Below are positions 26,806 to 36,106 of a stretch of DNA of 64,000 nucleotides, piece by piece. The notes under the pieces are model-generated. The model was given only the letters and a program-made list of their open reading frames with translations. It made no database searches and was not told the DNA's origin. Source of the stretch: Paraburkholderia sp. LEh10 (GTDB lineage Bacteria > Pseudomonadota > Gammaproteobacteria > Burkholderiales > Burkholderiaceae); the NCBI RefSeq assembly GCF_017814945.1, contig NZ_JAGIPX010000046.1, positions 1 to 64,000 of the forward strand. Direction: 5' to 3'. Every line of letters starts with the position of its first letter. Position 1 is the first letter of the stretch. The position numbers were made by a program, and so were the translations under genes.

Positions 26806-27770
26806 CAGCGGGTTGAATGAGTCGAGCGATACCAGCCGGCGGTTGCCGACAAGCCTTCATCGGTCGAAAACGGCGGCTGCCAGCCGAGCGTTTGACGGAT
26901 ATTCGACGTATCGACCTGCAAACTGCCGATCAGGCGCTTGACCTGCGCCGAGCGTCCCGTCAACACTCCCGCGGTGCGCAGCCAGCCGGCCGGCACGGGC
27001 AGCATGCGCGACGGCTTGTCCAGATGGCGCGCGAGCGCGCGAGCCAGTTCAGCAACGGTGGGCGCGTCGCTATCGGCGACATGAAAACACCGGCGCGCCG
27101 CGCGCGGGTCTGTTGCGCAATGGACGAGCGCATCGGCCAGATTGCCGACGTAGACAAGGCTGCGTCGCGCCTGCACAGCGCCGAGCGGCAACGGCACACC
27201 GCGCCAGACGGCGTCCATCAGCCGCAGGAAGTTGGCCCGAACGTGCGGCCCGTAGACGAGCGGCGGACGCACGATCACCAGTTCGAGCCCGGATTCGTTG
27301 CTAAAGCGCGTGAGCGCTTCTTCCGCAGCGCGTTTCGAGCGGCCGTACGGATCCTCAGGCTGCGGACGATCGTCTTCGCGCAGCGGCTTGCCGCTGTCGT
27401 GCTCCGCCAGCGCCTTGATGCTGCTCACAAACACGAACCGCGGCACGCCATGCTGGTGTGCCGCGGCCGCGAGGCGCAATGTGCCGTCGACGTTGGTTGC
27501 GCGAAACGCGGCGTCGGGGTCGGGCGCCTCGTCGTGCATCACGTGTACGCGCGCGGCGAGATGCACGACGCAATCGGCCTTCATGTTCGCTGGCCATATA
27601 TTCGCCACGTCGGCATAGTCCCTGCTCGAATCGACCCATTCCGTCACGCCGTCGACACAGCCGCCCGTCCGGCGCACAAGGCCCGTCACGCGATGCCCGG
27701 CATCGATCAGCGCGCGGCACAGCGCGCGCCCGACGAAGCCGTTCGCCCCGCTCACGATCACACGACTCAT
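26805..27770 (-). CDS. wbpV: WbpV-like nucleotide-sugar reductase/epimerase (SDR)
   Basis: A 321-aa extended short-chain dehydrogenase. NAD-binding SGANGFVGRALC is at the N-terminus, the catalytic region FVSSIKALAE is near residue 115, and the YxxxK pair PYGRSKRAAEEAL near 141. The family reduces or epimerises UDP-4-keto-6-deoxy-GlcNAc (to UDP-QuiNAc or UDP-FucNAc). The substrate here is inferred from the adjacent wbpL and wbpM homologues. ATG at 27770 overlaps the stop of the upstream glycosyltransferase; the ATG at 27776 is an alternative. Confidence 0.83.
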   Translation of the reverse strand: MSRVIVSGANGFVGRALCRALIDAGHRVTGLVRRTGGCVDGVTEWVDSSRDYADVANIWPANMKADCVVHLAARVHVMHDEAPDPDAAFRATNVDGTLRLAAAAHQHGVPRFVFVSSIKALAEHDSGKPLREDDRPQPEDPYGRSKRAAEEALTRFSNESGLELVIVRPPLVYGPHVRANFLRLMDAVWRGVPLPLGAVQARRSLVYVGNLADALVHCATDPRAARRCFHVADSDAPTVAELARALARHLDKPSRMLPVPAGWLRTAGVLTGRSAQVKRLIGSLQVDTSNIRQTLGWQPPFSTDEGLSATAGWYRSTHSTR

Positions 27771-28612
27771 AGCCATTTCCAGCCAAAACGCTTGAAAAAC
27801 TTGAAGGCGGAGGCCGTGAACATCCGTATGTGCGCGGAACCCTTGCGCGCCGCGCCGCCGCCGTGGTGAAGCACGCGCACAGCGGGCGCGTAGACGACGC
27901 GCGCCAGTTTATGCGTGCGCAGGCTAAGGTCGTAGTCCTCGAAGTAGAGGAAATAGCGTGGGTCGAAGCCAGCGAGCCTTTTCAGCACGTCCGTTCGGAA
28001 CAGCATGAAGCAGCCGCTCACGATGGGCGGGTCCCAGACGATGTCGTGTTCGTTGATCAGGTCGCGCATTTCGTAGGAGGCCAGACGCGTCGAAAAGAAT
28101 TCCCTGACACGGTACGGTAGAAATCCTCTGATCAATAGATCGAGCAAACTTGGATAGCGGCGGCACAGATACTGGAGATGCCCTTCGTCGTCACCGATGC
28201 AGGGCGTCAGCAATCCTGCCTCCGGATGGTGGTCGAAGAAATCGAAGGCTTGCACCAAGGCGTCCCGATCGATATCGATATCAGGATTCAGCACAAGATG
28301 AAAACGGCTTTGGGCGCGTTCGATTGCGAGGTTGTGGCCGCGTCCGTAGCCGATGTTGCCGTGGCCGCCGATGACGGACACGACAATTTCGTGGCGCAGC
28401 ACGCTATCAAAATCGATGGCGGCGTCGGATAACCCGCCGTTGTCGACGATGAAGAGCCGGACGACTGTATCCGGCCTCGTGAGCCGCAGTTCATCAACAG
28501 CTATCCGAAGGCTGTCCAAGGTGTGTCGAAGTTGCGTTGGCTCCGGGTGATACACGACGACGGACACGGAGACCGTCTTGGCTTCGGTTGACGGCGCGCT
28601 GGAAACGTTCAT
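27767..28612 (-). CDS. Glycosyltransferase family 2 (WbbL/rhamnosyltransferase-like)
   Basis: A 281-aa GT-A protein: VSVVVYHPEPTQLRHTLDSL at the start, IVDNGG near residue 55, LVLNPDIDID near 108 as the metal-binding segment, and DPRYFLYFEDYDLSLR near 222 carrying the catalytic acidic residue. This arrangement is typical of rhamnosyl- and related transferases. It is the first gene of the wbpV-wbpL-wbpM operon and probably adds the second sugar to the lipid-linked primer. The donor cannot be fixed from sequence; dTDP-rhamnose from the rml genes is one candidate. Confidence 0.82.
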   Translation of the reverse strand: MNVSSAPSTEAKTVSVSVVVYHPEPTQLRHTLDSLRIAVDELRLTRPDTVVRLFIVDNGGLSDAAIDFDSVLRHEIVVSVIGGHGNIGYGRGHNLAIERAQSRFHLVLNPDIDIDRDALVQAFDFFDHHPEAGLLTPCIGDDEGHLQYLCRRYPSLLDLLIRGFLPYRVREFFSTRLASYEMRDLINEHDIVWDPPIVSGCFMLFRTDVLKRLAGFDPRYFLYFEDYDLSLRTHKLARVVYAPAVRVLHHGGGAARKGSAHIRMFTASAFKFFKRFGWKWL

Positions 28613-29092
28613 AGATGAAGGCAGCGTGCCTAGTTAGCGACACTCTGATATTGATGGGGCCACAACGAGGAAACTTAACTGGAATCGAGGGGTTCGGCAA
28701 CTGACCTGGGCCGGTTTTTTGCTCCCCATTAGTCTACCAGCGCGTCACTTCGCATTATGAAAAATGGCTGAGCTTTCTAGTCCGCACATGAAAATATCTG
28801 CCGCGCGACGTTTCAATTATCGGGCATGCGCATGGGGGAATGCCGAATTCGCAATTTGTTACACGTAGGAGTGGTGCGTTCCAGATAAACAACCTGCCCC
28901 AAACTTCCGTTTCCGCGAGGCAACGGAATTGGCGCCTGAATTCCAGAATGCGGCAACTACGCACATCCCAAACAGATGACATCAGAAGACGCAAGTTATC
29001 TCATGAACAGCAGACCGCGCCGCGGCTCCGCAGGGTAGTCTTCGCGCGCCGTTTGTGAGAACATTCGGCGCATTCATATATCGAGAAAAGTC
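28613..29092. other. Divergent intergenic region between two polysaccharide operons
   Basis: 480 bases without a convincing gene, visibly richer in A and T than the flanking genes. It must hold promoters for the minus-strand wbp-type operon and the plus-strand amino-sugar operon. No JUMPstart element (GGCGGTAG) was seen on either strand. A TTGTTA near 28856 might be a -35 box, without a strong -10 partner. Confidence 0.5.
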
Positions 29093-30082
29093 ATGCTGAC
29101 TGGACGCAAATACCTGGTTACTGGAGCGGGCGGATTCATTGGCAGCCACCTCGTCGAGGCCCTCGTGCGCGCCGGCGCCGACGTGACTGCAATGATCAAG
29201 TACGGTTCTTCCGCAAGCTGGGGTAATCTGGACTTCGTTTCGGACGAAGTGAAGGGACAATTCCGCGTCATCGCCGGCAATATCGATGATGGCGACTTTG
29301 TTCATCACGCGGTCGAAGGCATGGACGTGGTCTGCCATCTCGCGGCACTGATCGCGATTCCGTACTCGTATGTCGCTCCGCGCAGCTACGTGCGCACGAA
29401 CGTCGAAGGCACCCTTAACGTCGTTGAAGCGGCGCGCCGGCTTTCCGTCGGACGCGTGGTTCATACCAGCACGTCTGAGGTGTACGGTACGGCCATGCGA
29501 GTACCGATCGACGAAACGCATCCGCTGCAAGGGCAATCGCCGTACTCGGCATCCAAGATCGGCGCCGACAAGATTGCCGAGAGCTACTATCGCTCGTTCA
29601 ACACGGGCGTCGTTACGCTGCGTCCGTTCAACACTTTTGGCCCGCGACAATCTGCGCGCGCATTTCTGCCGACAATCATCGCGCAAGCGGCGACACAAGA
29701 CGAAATCCGTCTTGGTTCGCTGACCCCGGAACGCGACATGACCTTCGTGACAGACACCGTCGCCGGGTTTATCGCCGCAGCAACGACACCTGGAATCGAA
29801 GGCGAAACCATCAACCTCGGCACGGGATCGACCTACACCGTCGGACATTTTGCACAGCGTATCCTTAGCCTGATGGGTGTGAGCCACAAACCGATCGTGC
29901 AGGAAGCAGCGCGCATGCGTCCGGAAAAAAGCGAAGTTCTCAAACTCGTTTCCGACAATTCACGTGCTGCTCAATTGATGGGCTGGACGCCTCGCGTCAG
30001 TCTGGATGATGGCCTGATGCAGACCATCGAGTTCGTGCGGAAGAATATTCACCTGTACCGCCCGAACGTGTACACGGTATAA
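29093..30082 (+). CDS. LegB-like NAD-dependent nucleotide-sugar 4,6-dehydratase
   Basis: A 329-aa extended SDR enzyme. NAD-binding TGAGGFIGSHLVEAL is at residues 10-24, then HLAALIAIPYSYVAP near 82, catalytic STSEVYG near 126 and YSASKIGADK near 151. The last three segments strongly resemble LegB (legionaminic acid pathway) dehydratases that convert a GDP- or UDP-HexNAc to the 4-keto-6-deoxy form. It is the first gene of a long plus-strand operon with a nucleotidyltransferase, reductase, DegT-type aminotransferase and NeuD-type acyltransferase. No sialic or legionaminic acid synthase gene is present, so the end product is probably a nucleotide-linked 4-amino sugar. Confidence 0.82.
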   Translation: MLTGRKYLVTGAGGFIGSHLVEALVRAGADVTAMIKYGSSASWGNLDFVSDEVKGQFRVIAGNIDDGDFVHHAVEGMDVVCHLAALIAIPYSYVAPRSYVRTNVEGTLNVVEAARRLSVGRVVHTSTSEVYGTAMRVPIDETHPLQGQSPYSASKIGADKIAESYYRSFNTGVVTLRPFNTFGPRQSARAFLPTIIAQAATQDEIRLGSLTPERDMTFVTDTVAGFIAAATTPGIEGETINLGTGSTYTVGHFAQRILSLMGVSHKPIVQEAARMRPEKSEVLKLVSDNSRAAQLMGWTPRVSLDDGLMQTIEFVRKNIHLYRPNVYTV

Positions 30083-30120
30083 GCCATTCGCACCCGTTCG
30101 TCTGGAATCTGGAGCCCCTT

Positions 30121-30837
30121 ATGAAAGCTGTGATCATGGCCGGCGGCAAAGGCACTCGTCTTCAGCCGTACACCGCTTTGTTTCCCAAGCCGTTGATGCC
30201 ACTCGGCGATATGCCTGTCCTGGAGTTGCTGCTGCATCAACTGCGCACGGCGGGCATCACCGAAGTATTCCTCGCCGTAAATCACCTTCACCATCTGATT
30301 CGTGCATTCTGCGGCGACGGTTCACGCTTTGGCCTCAAGCTCGATTACAGCCTCGAGGATAGTCCGCTCGGTACAGCGGGCCCGCTGGGCGGTCTGCTCG
30401 ACAGGCTCGACGGCGACTTCATCGTCACCAACGGCGATCTGCTGACGACGCTGGACCTTCGCAAGCTGATCGACGACCACAGTACGCAGAATGCGGCGGC
30501 ATCCATTAGCGTGTACGAACGCGAAGTGAAGATTGACTTTGGACTAGTCCAGACGGATGCCGAGATGCGACTGACCGGCTACCTCGAAAAACCGGTGTCG
30601 CGACATCTCGTGAGCATGGGCCTGTACGTTCTCAACCGTGACGCGATCGCCCCACACGTCAAGCTTGATACGTATCTGGACATGCCCGACCTGATGAAGG
30701 CATTGATCACCGAAGGCAAGACGGTGCACTGCCATCGACAACCCGACAGCTTCTGGCTGGACATCGGCCGTCCCGACGATTACGCCACGGCGCAGCAACT
30801 GTTCGCCGAGAAGCGTGAACTGTTCCTGCCCGCCTGA
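30121..30837 (+). CDS. Sugar-1-phosphate nucleotidyltransferase
   Basis: A 238-aa GT-A-like nucleotidyltransferase. The signature MAGGKGTRLQPYTALFPKPL (residues 6-25) is the GGxGxRL nucleotide-binding motif with the catalytic Lys; TNGDLLTT near residue 103 supplies the metal ligand and LEKP near 155 contacts the sugar. It is short, single-domain and of the GlmU-N/mannose-1-phosphate guanylyltransferase-like type. It probably activates the hexose or hexosamine 1-phosphate used by the preceding dehydratase. The stop is immediately followed by the next start (TGAATG). Base specificity (GDP, UDP or other) is not readable from the sequence. Confidence 0.83.
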   Translation: MKAVIMAGGKGTRLQPYTALFPKPLMPLGDMPVLELLLHQLRTAGITEVFLAVNHLHHLIRAFCGDGSRFGLKLDYSLEDSPLGTAGPLGGLLDRLDGDFIVTNGDLLTTLDLRKLIDDHSTQNAAASISVYEREVKIDFGLVQTDAEMRLTGYLEKPVSRHLVSMGLYVLNRDAIAPHVKLDTYLDMPDLMKALITEGKTVHCHRQPDSFWLDIGRPDDYATAQQLFAEKRELFLPA

Positions 30838-31797
30838 ATGATGCGCGCACTTGTTACAGGCGCGAGTGGCTTCGTCGGCAATCGCATTGTCGAACAACTT
30901 GCGCAGCGCGGTGTAGAAGTCGTTTCGGTAAGTCGATACGAACGTGCTGCGGGTGCAACGCCAGTGAGCGACCATCGGGTTCTTGCGCGGCCGGAAGCGC
31001 TCGCGGAGGTGGAAGCGCTGGTGACCGACGTCGCCCCTCAATGCATTATTCACCTGGCGGGCTCCGCATCGGCACCCTCCATCGCGGATCTGTATCGCGT
31101 CAACACGATATTCGCGGCAAACATCCTGAGAGCGGCCGCTGCCGTCGCACCTCAGCCCCATGTATTGCTGGTGGGTAGCGCGGCCGAATACGGGCCCGTG
31201 CCAGACGTCGATCTTCCTGTCACGGAAGCGTTCGCATGCCGGCCGAACACTGCGTACGGCATTACCAAGCTCGCACAAACACTGCACGGCCTCACCGCCG
31301 CAGCGGCCGGTTCGCCTGTCACAATCGCGCGCGTGTTCAATCCAATCGGACCCGGCATGTCGACCTCGCTCGCGCTCGGTAGCTTCGCCGAGCAGATTGC
31401 CCACCTGCCGTCATCAGGCGGTACGCTGCGCACCGGCGACCTGGACGTCGAACGGGACTTTGTCGACGTTCGTGAGGCTAGCCGCCTGCTCGTCGAGCTT
31501 GCGTTGAACCCAGTGGCGCAGGGCGAAATCGTCAATATATGCACTGGCGTAGGGTCGCGCTTGCTGGACATTACACAACGGCTAATTGCCTGCTCGGGGA
31601 AACCTGTCCAGCTTCATTATGAAAGTAGCCGTACAGGAAACAGCAATGTGCGGCGCTTTGTAGGATCACCGGCGAAACTGAAGTCTCTGGGGCTCTCAGT
31701 CGCCTGCCCCGACTTCGACGAGCTTTTGCCGGCTATGCTGTCTCGCGCGCAGTCTGGCGCCGTGAATTGCGACGCTCAATCCACGGCAACCTACTAA
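30838..31797 (+). CDS. Rmd-like nucleotide-sugar 4-reductase/epimerase (SDR)
   Basis: A 319-aa extended SDR. TGASGFVGNRIVEQL is at residues 7-21, VGSAAEYGPV near 117 and the YxxxK pair TAYGITKLAQ near 140. The pattern resembles GDP-6-deoxy-4-keto-mannose reductases and related GDP/TDP-4-keto reductases. It abuts the nucleotidyltransferase. Together with the LegB-like enzyme it could produce a 6-deoxyhexose, or it may act on another 4-keto intermediate. A second Rmd-like gene lies at 53177-54055; no gmd gene is in the window. Confidence 0.75.
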   Translation: MMRALVTGASGFVGNRIVEQLAQRGVEVVSVSRYERAAGATPVSDHRVLARPEALAEVEALVTDVAPQCIIHLAGSASAPSIADLYRVNTIFAANILRAAAAVAPQPHVLLVGSAAEYGPVPDVDLPVTEAFACRPNTAYGITKLAQTLHGLTAAAAGSPVTIARVFNPIGPGMSTSLALGSFAEQIAHLPSSGGTLRTGDLDVERDFVDVREASRLLVELALNPVAQGEIVNICTGVGSRLLDITQRLIACSGKPVQLHYESSRTGNSNVRRFVGSPAKLKSLGLSVACPDFDELLPAMLSRAQSGAVNCDAQSTATY

Positions 31798-31902
31798 AGC
31801 TTCGCTACGCTGCGATACTCGTTTGCTCCGTGCTTCGCATGCGTGCCCGGTGATGCAAGTGACGGAAAGTGTCCTTTCGAAGCTCTTTTGACTTCCAGGT
31901 TA

Positions 31903-34900
31903 ATGATGGCTTTGCCGAACAACGCGGAGATCTCGTGCAGCGGCTGCGGGGGCCGCGATTTCACACTGATGGCGGTTCGTGCCGACGGTGTAAGTATCCT
32001 CCAATGCGCGCAATGCGGGCTTGGCATGGTGCAAAACATTCCCGAGAACCTCGCGGCATTTTATGGCGACAACTACTACGTCAATGGCGGCGAACGTGGT
32101 TACGCCGACTATAGGTTCGCGGCAGAACATGGAACGGGCTGGGCCAGCCGATTAATAAAGTTGTTACGCGATGGTGGCAAGATTCTGGATATTGGATGTG
32201 CAGACGGTTATCTGCTGGCCAACGTCGGCGAAAACTTTCAGCGCTTTGGTATTGAAGTCAACGCTGAGATGGCTCGACGGGCGACCAATGCTGGCGTGGC
32301 CATTATCGGGAACGATATCTTTGCGCCAGAGATTCGCAGTCGGTATCGCGGCAATTTTGATGTCGTGTCCGCCATTGCTGTGTTCGAGCATCTCAGTGAT
32401 TTCCGCGCGGGCTTCGAAGTTGCAATAGACATCATGAAAGACGATGGCATCCTCTTGTTCGAGGTGCCCGTCATGTCCCAACAGGGCAACAATGAAGCAT
32501 GGCTCAATAGTTCGTTTGAGCATATCTACTACCCGACGGAAGCTTCCATTCGGCATATCGTTGAAGAACGCCTGAACTGTTATCTCGTCGGCGCAGAACT
32601 CGTTATCAAGGATTACGCATCGACTTATGTGGGTGCGGTAACGAGATCCGAAGAAGGAGCGAAGAAATTCGAATCCGTATTTACGCGGCTACTGAATACG
32701 GACGATGCATCGATATCGAAGGACGAAACCATCGCCCGTCTGCATCTGCGCCTGCTGCATATGGCTCAGTCCTCCGAAGCATCGATATCTGACATCAATG
32801 CGCTGGAAAGCAGTCACTTAACCAAGCCCGTGATGGCACGTCTCGTCCAGCTCTGGACCTTTGACTTGCAACGACTCAAAGCCAGGAACAAGGAATTGAA
32901 AGATCTTACGCAAGAACGCGACGCACTGCAGGAACTGGCAAAAAAATGGGAGCAATCGTGGCGCCAGAAGTCAGAGCAGCTTGCCACTGAAACGGGAAGA
33001 CTATCCTCGCTGCTTGAAGTAGCCCGGCGTGATGCGAAGCTGAACGCTGCACAGGCAACCCATGCAATCGTTGTAGAAATGGAGCGCAGTGCAGCTTTCG
33101 AAGCAAAGGCCGCCGAGGCGAGCGCACGCGCCGCCACAGCGGATGCACGGGTGGCAGACGCTCAAAACCGGTATATCGCCGCGGAAAGGGAGTTACAGGC
33201 CATTCGCGCCAGCAATCTGTGGCGCGTCATGCAACCCCTCCGGCGAGTTGGTGCGCGTTATCCGCACGTGTCCCGACGACTACGGCAAGCAGCCAAATTG
33301 ACGTTGTGGTCGATGCAATTCAAGCTCGGCGCCAACCTGCGAGAGGTACGACGTCGCCGGGCAGAGGCCATGGCCTTCGCGGAGGCCGAATTGCGCCGCA
33401 CACAGGACGCATCGCTGCTCGCCGAGGCCAGGCTGCTGCCTGTCGCTGGTGTGGTCACGGCGACAGAGTACGGATTGGACAAAGATGTCTGGCCAGATGA
33501 CCGACCGCTCGTGAGCATTATTGTCCCCTGCTTCAACTACGGACACCTCGTCGCTGACGCAATCGAATCGGCGATGGCACAGACTTTCCAGGACTTCGAA
33601 GTCATCGTCGTCGAAGGCGGCTCGAATTCGACAGAGTCTCGCAAGAACTTTGCTGCACTCATCGAGCGCGCACCTTCGCGCGTCCGCGTGCTGCTCCAGG
33701 ACAAGCCGTACAGGGCCGGCGCAAATCGCAATTACGGTATCAGCCATGCACGGGGGAAATATGTTTGCTGCCTCGACGCGGATGACAGGCTAGATCCCAC
33801 CTATCTTGAGAAGGCCGTGTTTCTGCTTGAGTACTACGGCTACGACGTGGTCGGACCGAGCCTCAAATTCTTTGGCAACCGCAATGAAGTCTGGGCGCCA
33901 CATGAAAGACCGGATCTCGACATGCTGGTCAAAGGCAATCATGTACTCACCTGCTCCCTGTTCCGGCGCGAACTGTGGCGAGAGGCGGGCGGCTATCGTG
34001 ATTCTGATCCAACAGCGGGCCATATACATGAGGACTGGCTGTTTTGGGTGAGATTGGCTGCGCTGGGCGCACGCTTCATGAATGTACGTGAGCCATTATT
34101 TTTCTATCGTAGTCACGGAAACACGCTCAGCAATAGCGATTCAGTTCTGAGTAACGACGTGCAAGCAGAAAAAATCTGCGAATTCAATGCAGACCTCCTT
34201 ACTCCGGAGGCATTTAAGCTGGCAAGGCGCCGAGCAGCGATGGAAATCCGCGCGCCGAGGCCGTTGCGCAATCTGGTTCGCCCTGAGCATGAGGCACCCA
34301 ACCGTTCCACGCGCACCCTGATGCTGGCAGTTCCTTATCTGATTCTCGGTGGCGCCGAGCGTCTGCTCAGCGCGCTGGTCGAGCACCTGGCCGCAAACGG
34401 ATGGCGTATCGTCATTGTCAGTACCGTGCACAGCGACGATTCCAATGGCGATACGACTGAATGGTTCCAACGAACCACAAGCGAAGTATTCCATCTCCCG
34501 CGTTTTCTCAGTCCCGACCGATGGAGAGACTTCCTGGATTACTTGTTCGCCAGCCGCGACATATCGGTACTGTGGGTGGTCGGCAGCGCGTTCGTGTATG
34601 ACTGTCTGCCCGCACTGAAGCACGCTCACAAGCAACTCAAGGTAGTCGACCTGCTGTTCAACACCGTGGGACATGTCGGTAACAACCGGCGCTACGCGGA
34701 TTACATTGATTTGAACCTTGTCGAAAACACCGAAGTTCAGCAGTGGCTCATCGACGCCGGGGAATCACCCGATCGAATCCGTCTCATTCAAAGCGGAGTC
34801 GACCTGGACGTCAACGCACCCGGCGCGAAAAACTCTGCACTGCTCGCTCAGCATGGTATTGCACCTGGAACGCTTATTGTCGGATTTTCCGGACGCTGGT

Positions 34901-35412
34901 CCGATGAGAAAGATCCGCTCGGGTTCGTTGAAATCGCCAGGAGAATTCCTCCCACGGTGCGCGTCTCATTTGTAATAACGGGTGCGGGTCCGTTGGACGG
35001 CGCGCTTCGCGCCGCCGTTCAGCAGGCATCTTTTCCGCCTGGCAAGTTTACTATCTGTGGATCAGTGCCCGAACTCGCACCTTATTTGCGACTATACGAT
35101 CTACTGCTGCTGCCATCCCGCATTGACGGCCGGCCAAACGTCGTGATGGAAGCGCTCGCGAACGGTACACCCGTAATCGCATCGCGCGTCGGCGCACTGC
35201 CCGACCTTCTCGAGGAGGGCCAGCAAGGCTATCTTTGCGAACCCGGCGACTACGACGAATTTGCGCGAAGAATCGTCGAACTGGCCAACGACCCGGCAAA
35301 GCTGGCATCCTTCAAGGACAGCGCCAGGAAGTTTGCAGAACGGCGATTCAACCGGCAAGCAATGTTGAACGAATACGCCGAGTCATTTGAACGACTCGTC
35401 GAAAGCAGTTGA
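31903..35412 (+). CDS. Three-module enzyme: methyltransferase - coiled coil - GT2 - GT4
   Basis: A 1169-aa fusion. Residues 12-38 carry a CxxC...CxxC zinc-type cluster (SCSGCGG, QCAQCG). A class I SAM methyltransferase follows, with motif I ILDIGCADGYLL at 94-105 and the SFEHIYYPT segment. Residues about 320-435 are a charged coiled coil. A GT2 domain starts near 536 (VSIIVPCFNYGHLVADAI; LDADDRLDP near 624). A GT4 domain runs from about 805 (GGAERLL) to the end, with RWSDEKDPLGF and the E-x7-E segment DGRPNVVMEALANGTPVI. ATG 31903 or 31906 is preferred; the frame is open from 31843. Separate genes at 37186, 38362 and 39472 are paralogues of the GT2, methyltransferase and GT4 modules. Likely extends and methylates the O-polysaccharide. 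Confidence 0.85.
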   Translation: MMALPNNAEISCSGCGGRDFTLMAVRADGVSILQCAQCGLGMVQNIPENLAAFYGDNYYVNGGERGYADYRFAAEHGTGWASRLIKLLRDGGKILDIGCADGYLLANVGENFQRFGIEVNAEMARRATNAGVAIIGNDIFAPEIRSRYRGNFDVVSAIAVFEHLSDFRAGFEVAIDIMKDDGILLFEVPVMSQQGNNEAWLNSSFEHIYYPTEASIRHIVEERLNCYLVGAELVIKDYASTYVGAVTRSEEGAKKFESVFTRLLNTDDASISKDETIARLHLRLLHMAQSSEASISDINALESSHLTKPVMARLVQLWTFDLQRLKARNKELKDLTQERDALQELAKKWEQSWRQKSEQLATETGRLSSLLEVARRDAKLNAAQATHAIVVEMERSAAFEAKAAEASARAATADARVADAQNRYIAAERELQAIRASNLWRVMQPLRRVGARYPHVSRRLRQAAKLTLWSMQFKLGANLREVRRRRAEAMAFAEAELRRTQDASLLAEARLLPVAGVVTATEYGLDKDVWPDDRPLVSIIVPCFNYGHLVADAIESAMAQTFQDFEVIVVEGGSNSTESRKNFAALIERAPSRVRVLLQDKPYRAGANRNYGISHARGKYVCCLDADDRLDPTYLEKAVFLLEYYGYDVVGPSLKFFGNRNEVWAPHERPDLDMLVKGNHVLTCSLFRRELWREAGGYRDSDPTAGHIHEDWLFWVRLAALGARFMNVREPLFFYRSHGNTLSNSDSVLSNDVQAEKICEFNADLLTPEAFKLARRRAAMEIRAPRPLRNLVRPEHEAPNRSTRTLMLAVPYLILGGAERLLSALVEHLAANGWRIVIVSTVHSDDSNGDTTEWFQRTTSEVFHLPRFLSPDRWRDFLDYLFASRDISVLWVVGSAFVYDCLPALKHAHKQLKVVDLLFNTVGHVGNNRRYADYIDLNLVENTEVQQWLIDAGESPDRIRLIQSGVDLDVNAPGAKNSALLAQHGIAPGTLIVGFSGRWSDEKDPLGFVEIARRIPPTVRVSFVITGAGPLDGALRAAVQQASFPPGKFTICGSVPELAPYLRLYDLLLLPSRIDGRPNVVMEALANGTPVIASRVGALPDLLEEGQQGYLCEPGDYDEFARRIVELANDPAKLASFKDSARKFAERRFNRQAMLNEYAESFERLVESS

Positions 35413-35455
35413 TTGCAATCGGAGAGCTTGCTTTCCCGGGTAGCGAGAGAATCGT

Positions 35456-36085
35456 ATGATAATACGGATCGTAGGTGCAGGCGGCCTTGGTCGAGAGGTG
35501 CACGCGGCACTTCTGGCGATGGGACTGGATGTCGACTCGTTCCTTGTCGAGCCAGGGTTCGCCTCGAAGCCGGTGCGAAACCTGGCAGTGCAGGAATTGA
35601 CCTTTAGCACACAAGACGAAAAGGTAGAGACTGAATTTGTCATTGCGGTTGGTGACAATAAAGCTCGGCTCAAAATCGCACGGCAACTGGGCGCGTCCCG
35701 GTTCAGGACCGTGCTTCATCCTGCCGCGACCGTCGGCCCGCTCGTCAAATTTGGCGAGGGCGCCATGGTGCTGGGCGCCGCCAGTTTCACCACCGACATC
35801 GAGATTGGAGCACACGCACTCATCAATCCAGGCTGTAATATTTCGCACGATTGTACGATTGGCGCTTTTGCAAGCCTCGGCCCAGGTACATCGATTGCCG
35901 GTCGCGTGACGATCGAAGAGGGTGCGAATCTGGGCGTCGGCGTTGTCGTTGCACCGGGTTGCGTCGTCGGCGCATGGTCCGTCGTAGGGGCGGGCGCGGT
36001 CGTCGTGAGGTCCGTCGAACCTGGCACCACCGTCGTCGGGGTCCCGGCACGCCCGATAGTCAGGCGGCAGCCTGATCAACTTTAA
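35456..36085 (+). CDS. NeuD/PglD-family sugar O- or N-acyltransferase
   Basis: A 209-aa protein with a small Rossmann-like N-terminal domain (IRIVGAGGLGREVHAAL) and a left-handed beta-helix of hexapeptide repeats from about residue 80. The catalytic His lies in NPGCNISHDCTIGAFASLG (about residues 124-142), and the C-terminus ends GVPARPIVRR. Such enzymes acetylate UDP-4-amino sugars (PglD) or sialic acid (NeuD). Next to a DegT aminotransferase, an N-acyltransferase on a 4-amino-4,6-dideoxy sugar is the best guess. It lies 43 bases after the fusion gene and 21 bases before the aminotransferase. Confidence 0.85.
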   Translation: MIIRIVGAGGLGREVHAALLAMGLDVDSFLVEPGFASKPVRNLAVQELTFSTQDEKVETEFVIAVGDNKARLKIARQLGASRFRTVLHPAATVGPLVKFGEGAMVLGAASFTTDIEIGAHALINPGCNISHDCTIGAFASLGPGTSIAGRVTIEEGANLGVGVVVAPGCVVGAWSVVGAGAVVVRSVEPGTTVVGVPARPIVRRQPDQL

Positions 36086-36106
36086 TTTCCCGCTGTCCTG
36101 TCATTC

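Noticed and set aside
28613-29092. JUMPstart/RfaH element upstream of O-antigen operons
   Set aside because: The GGCGGTAG core was not found on either strand.
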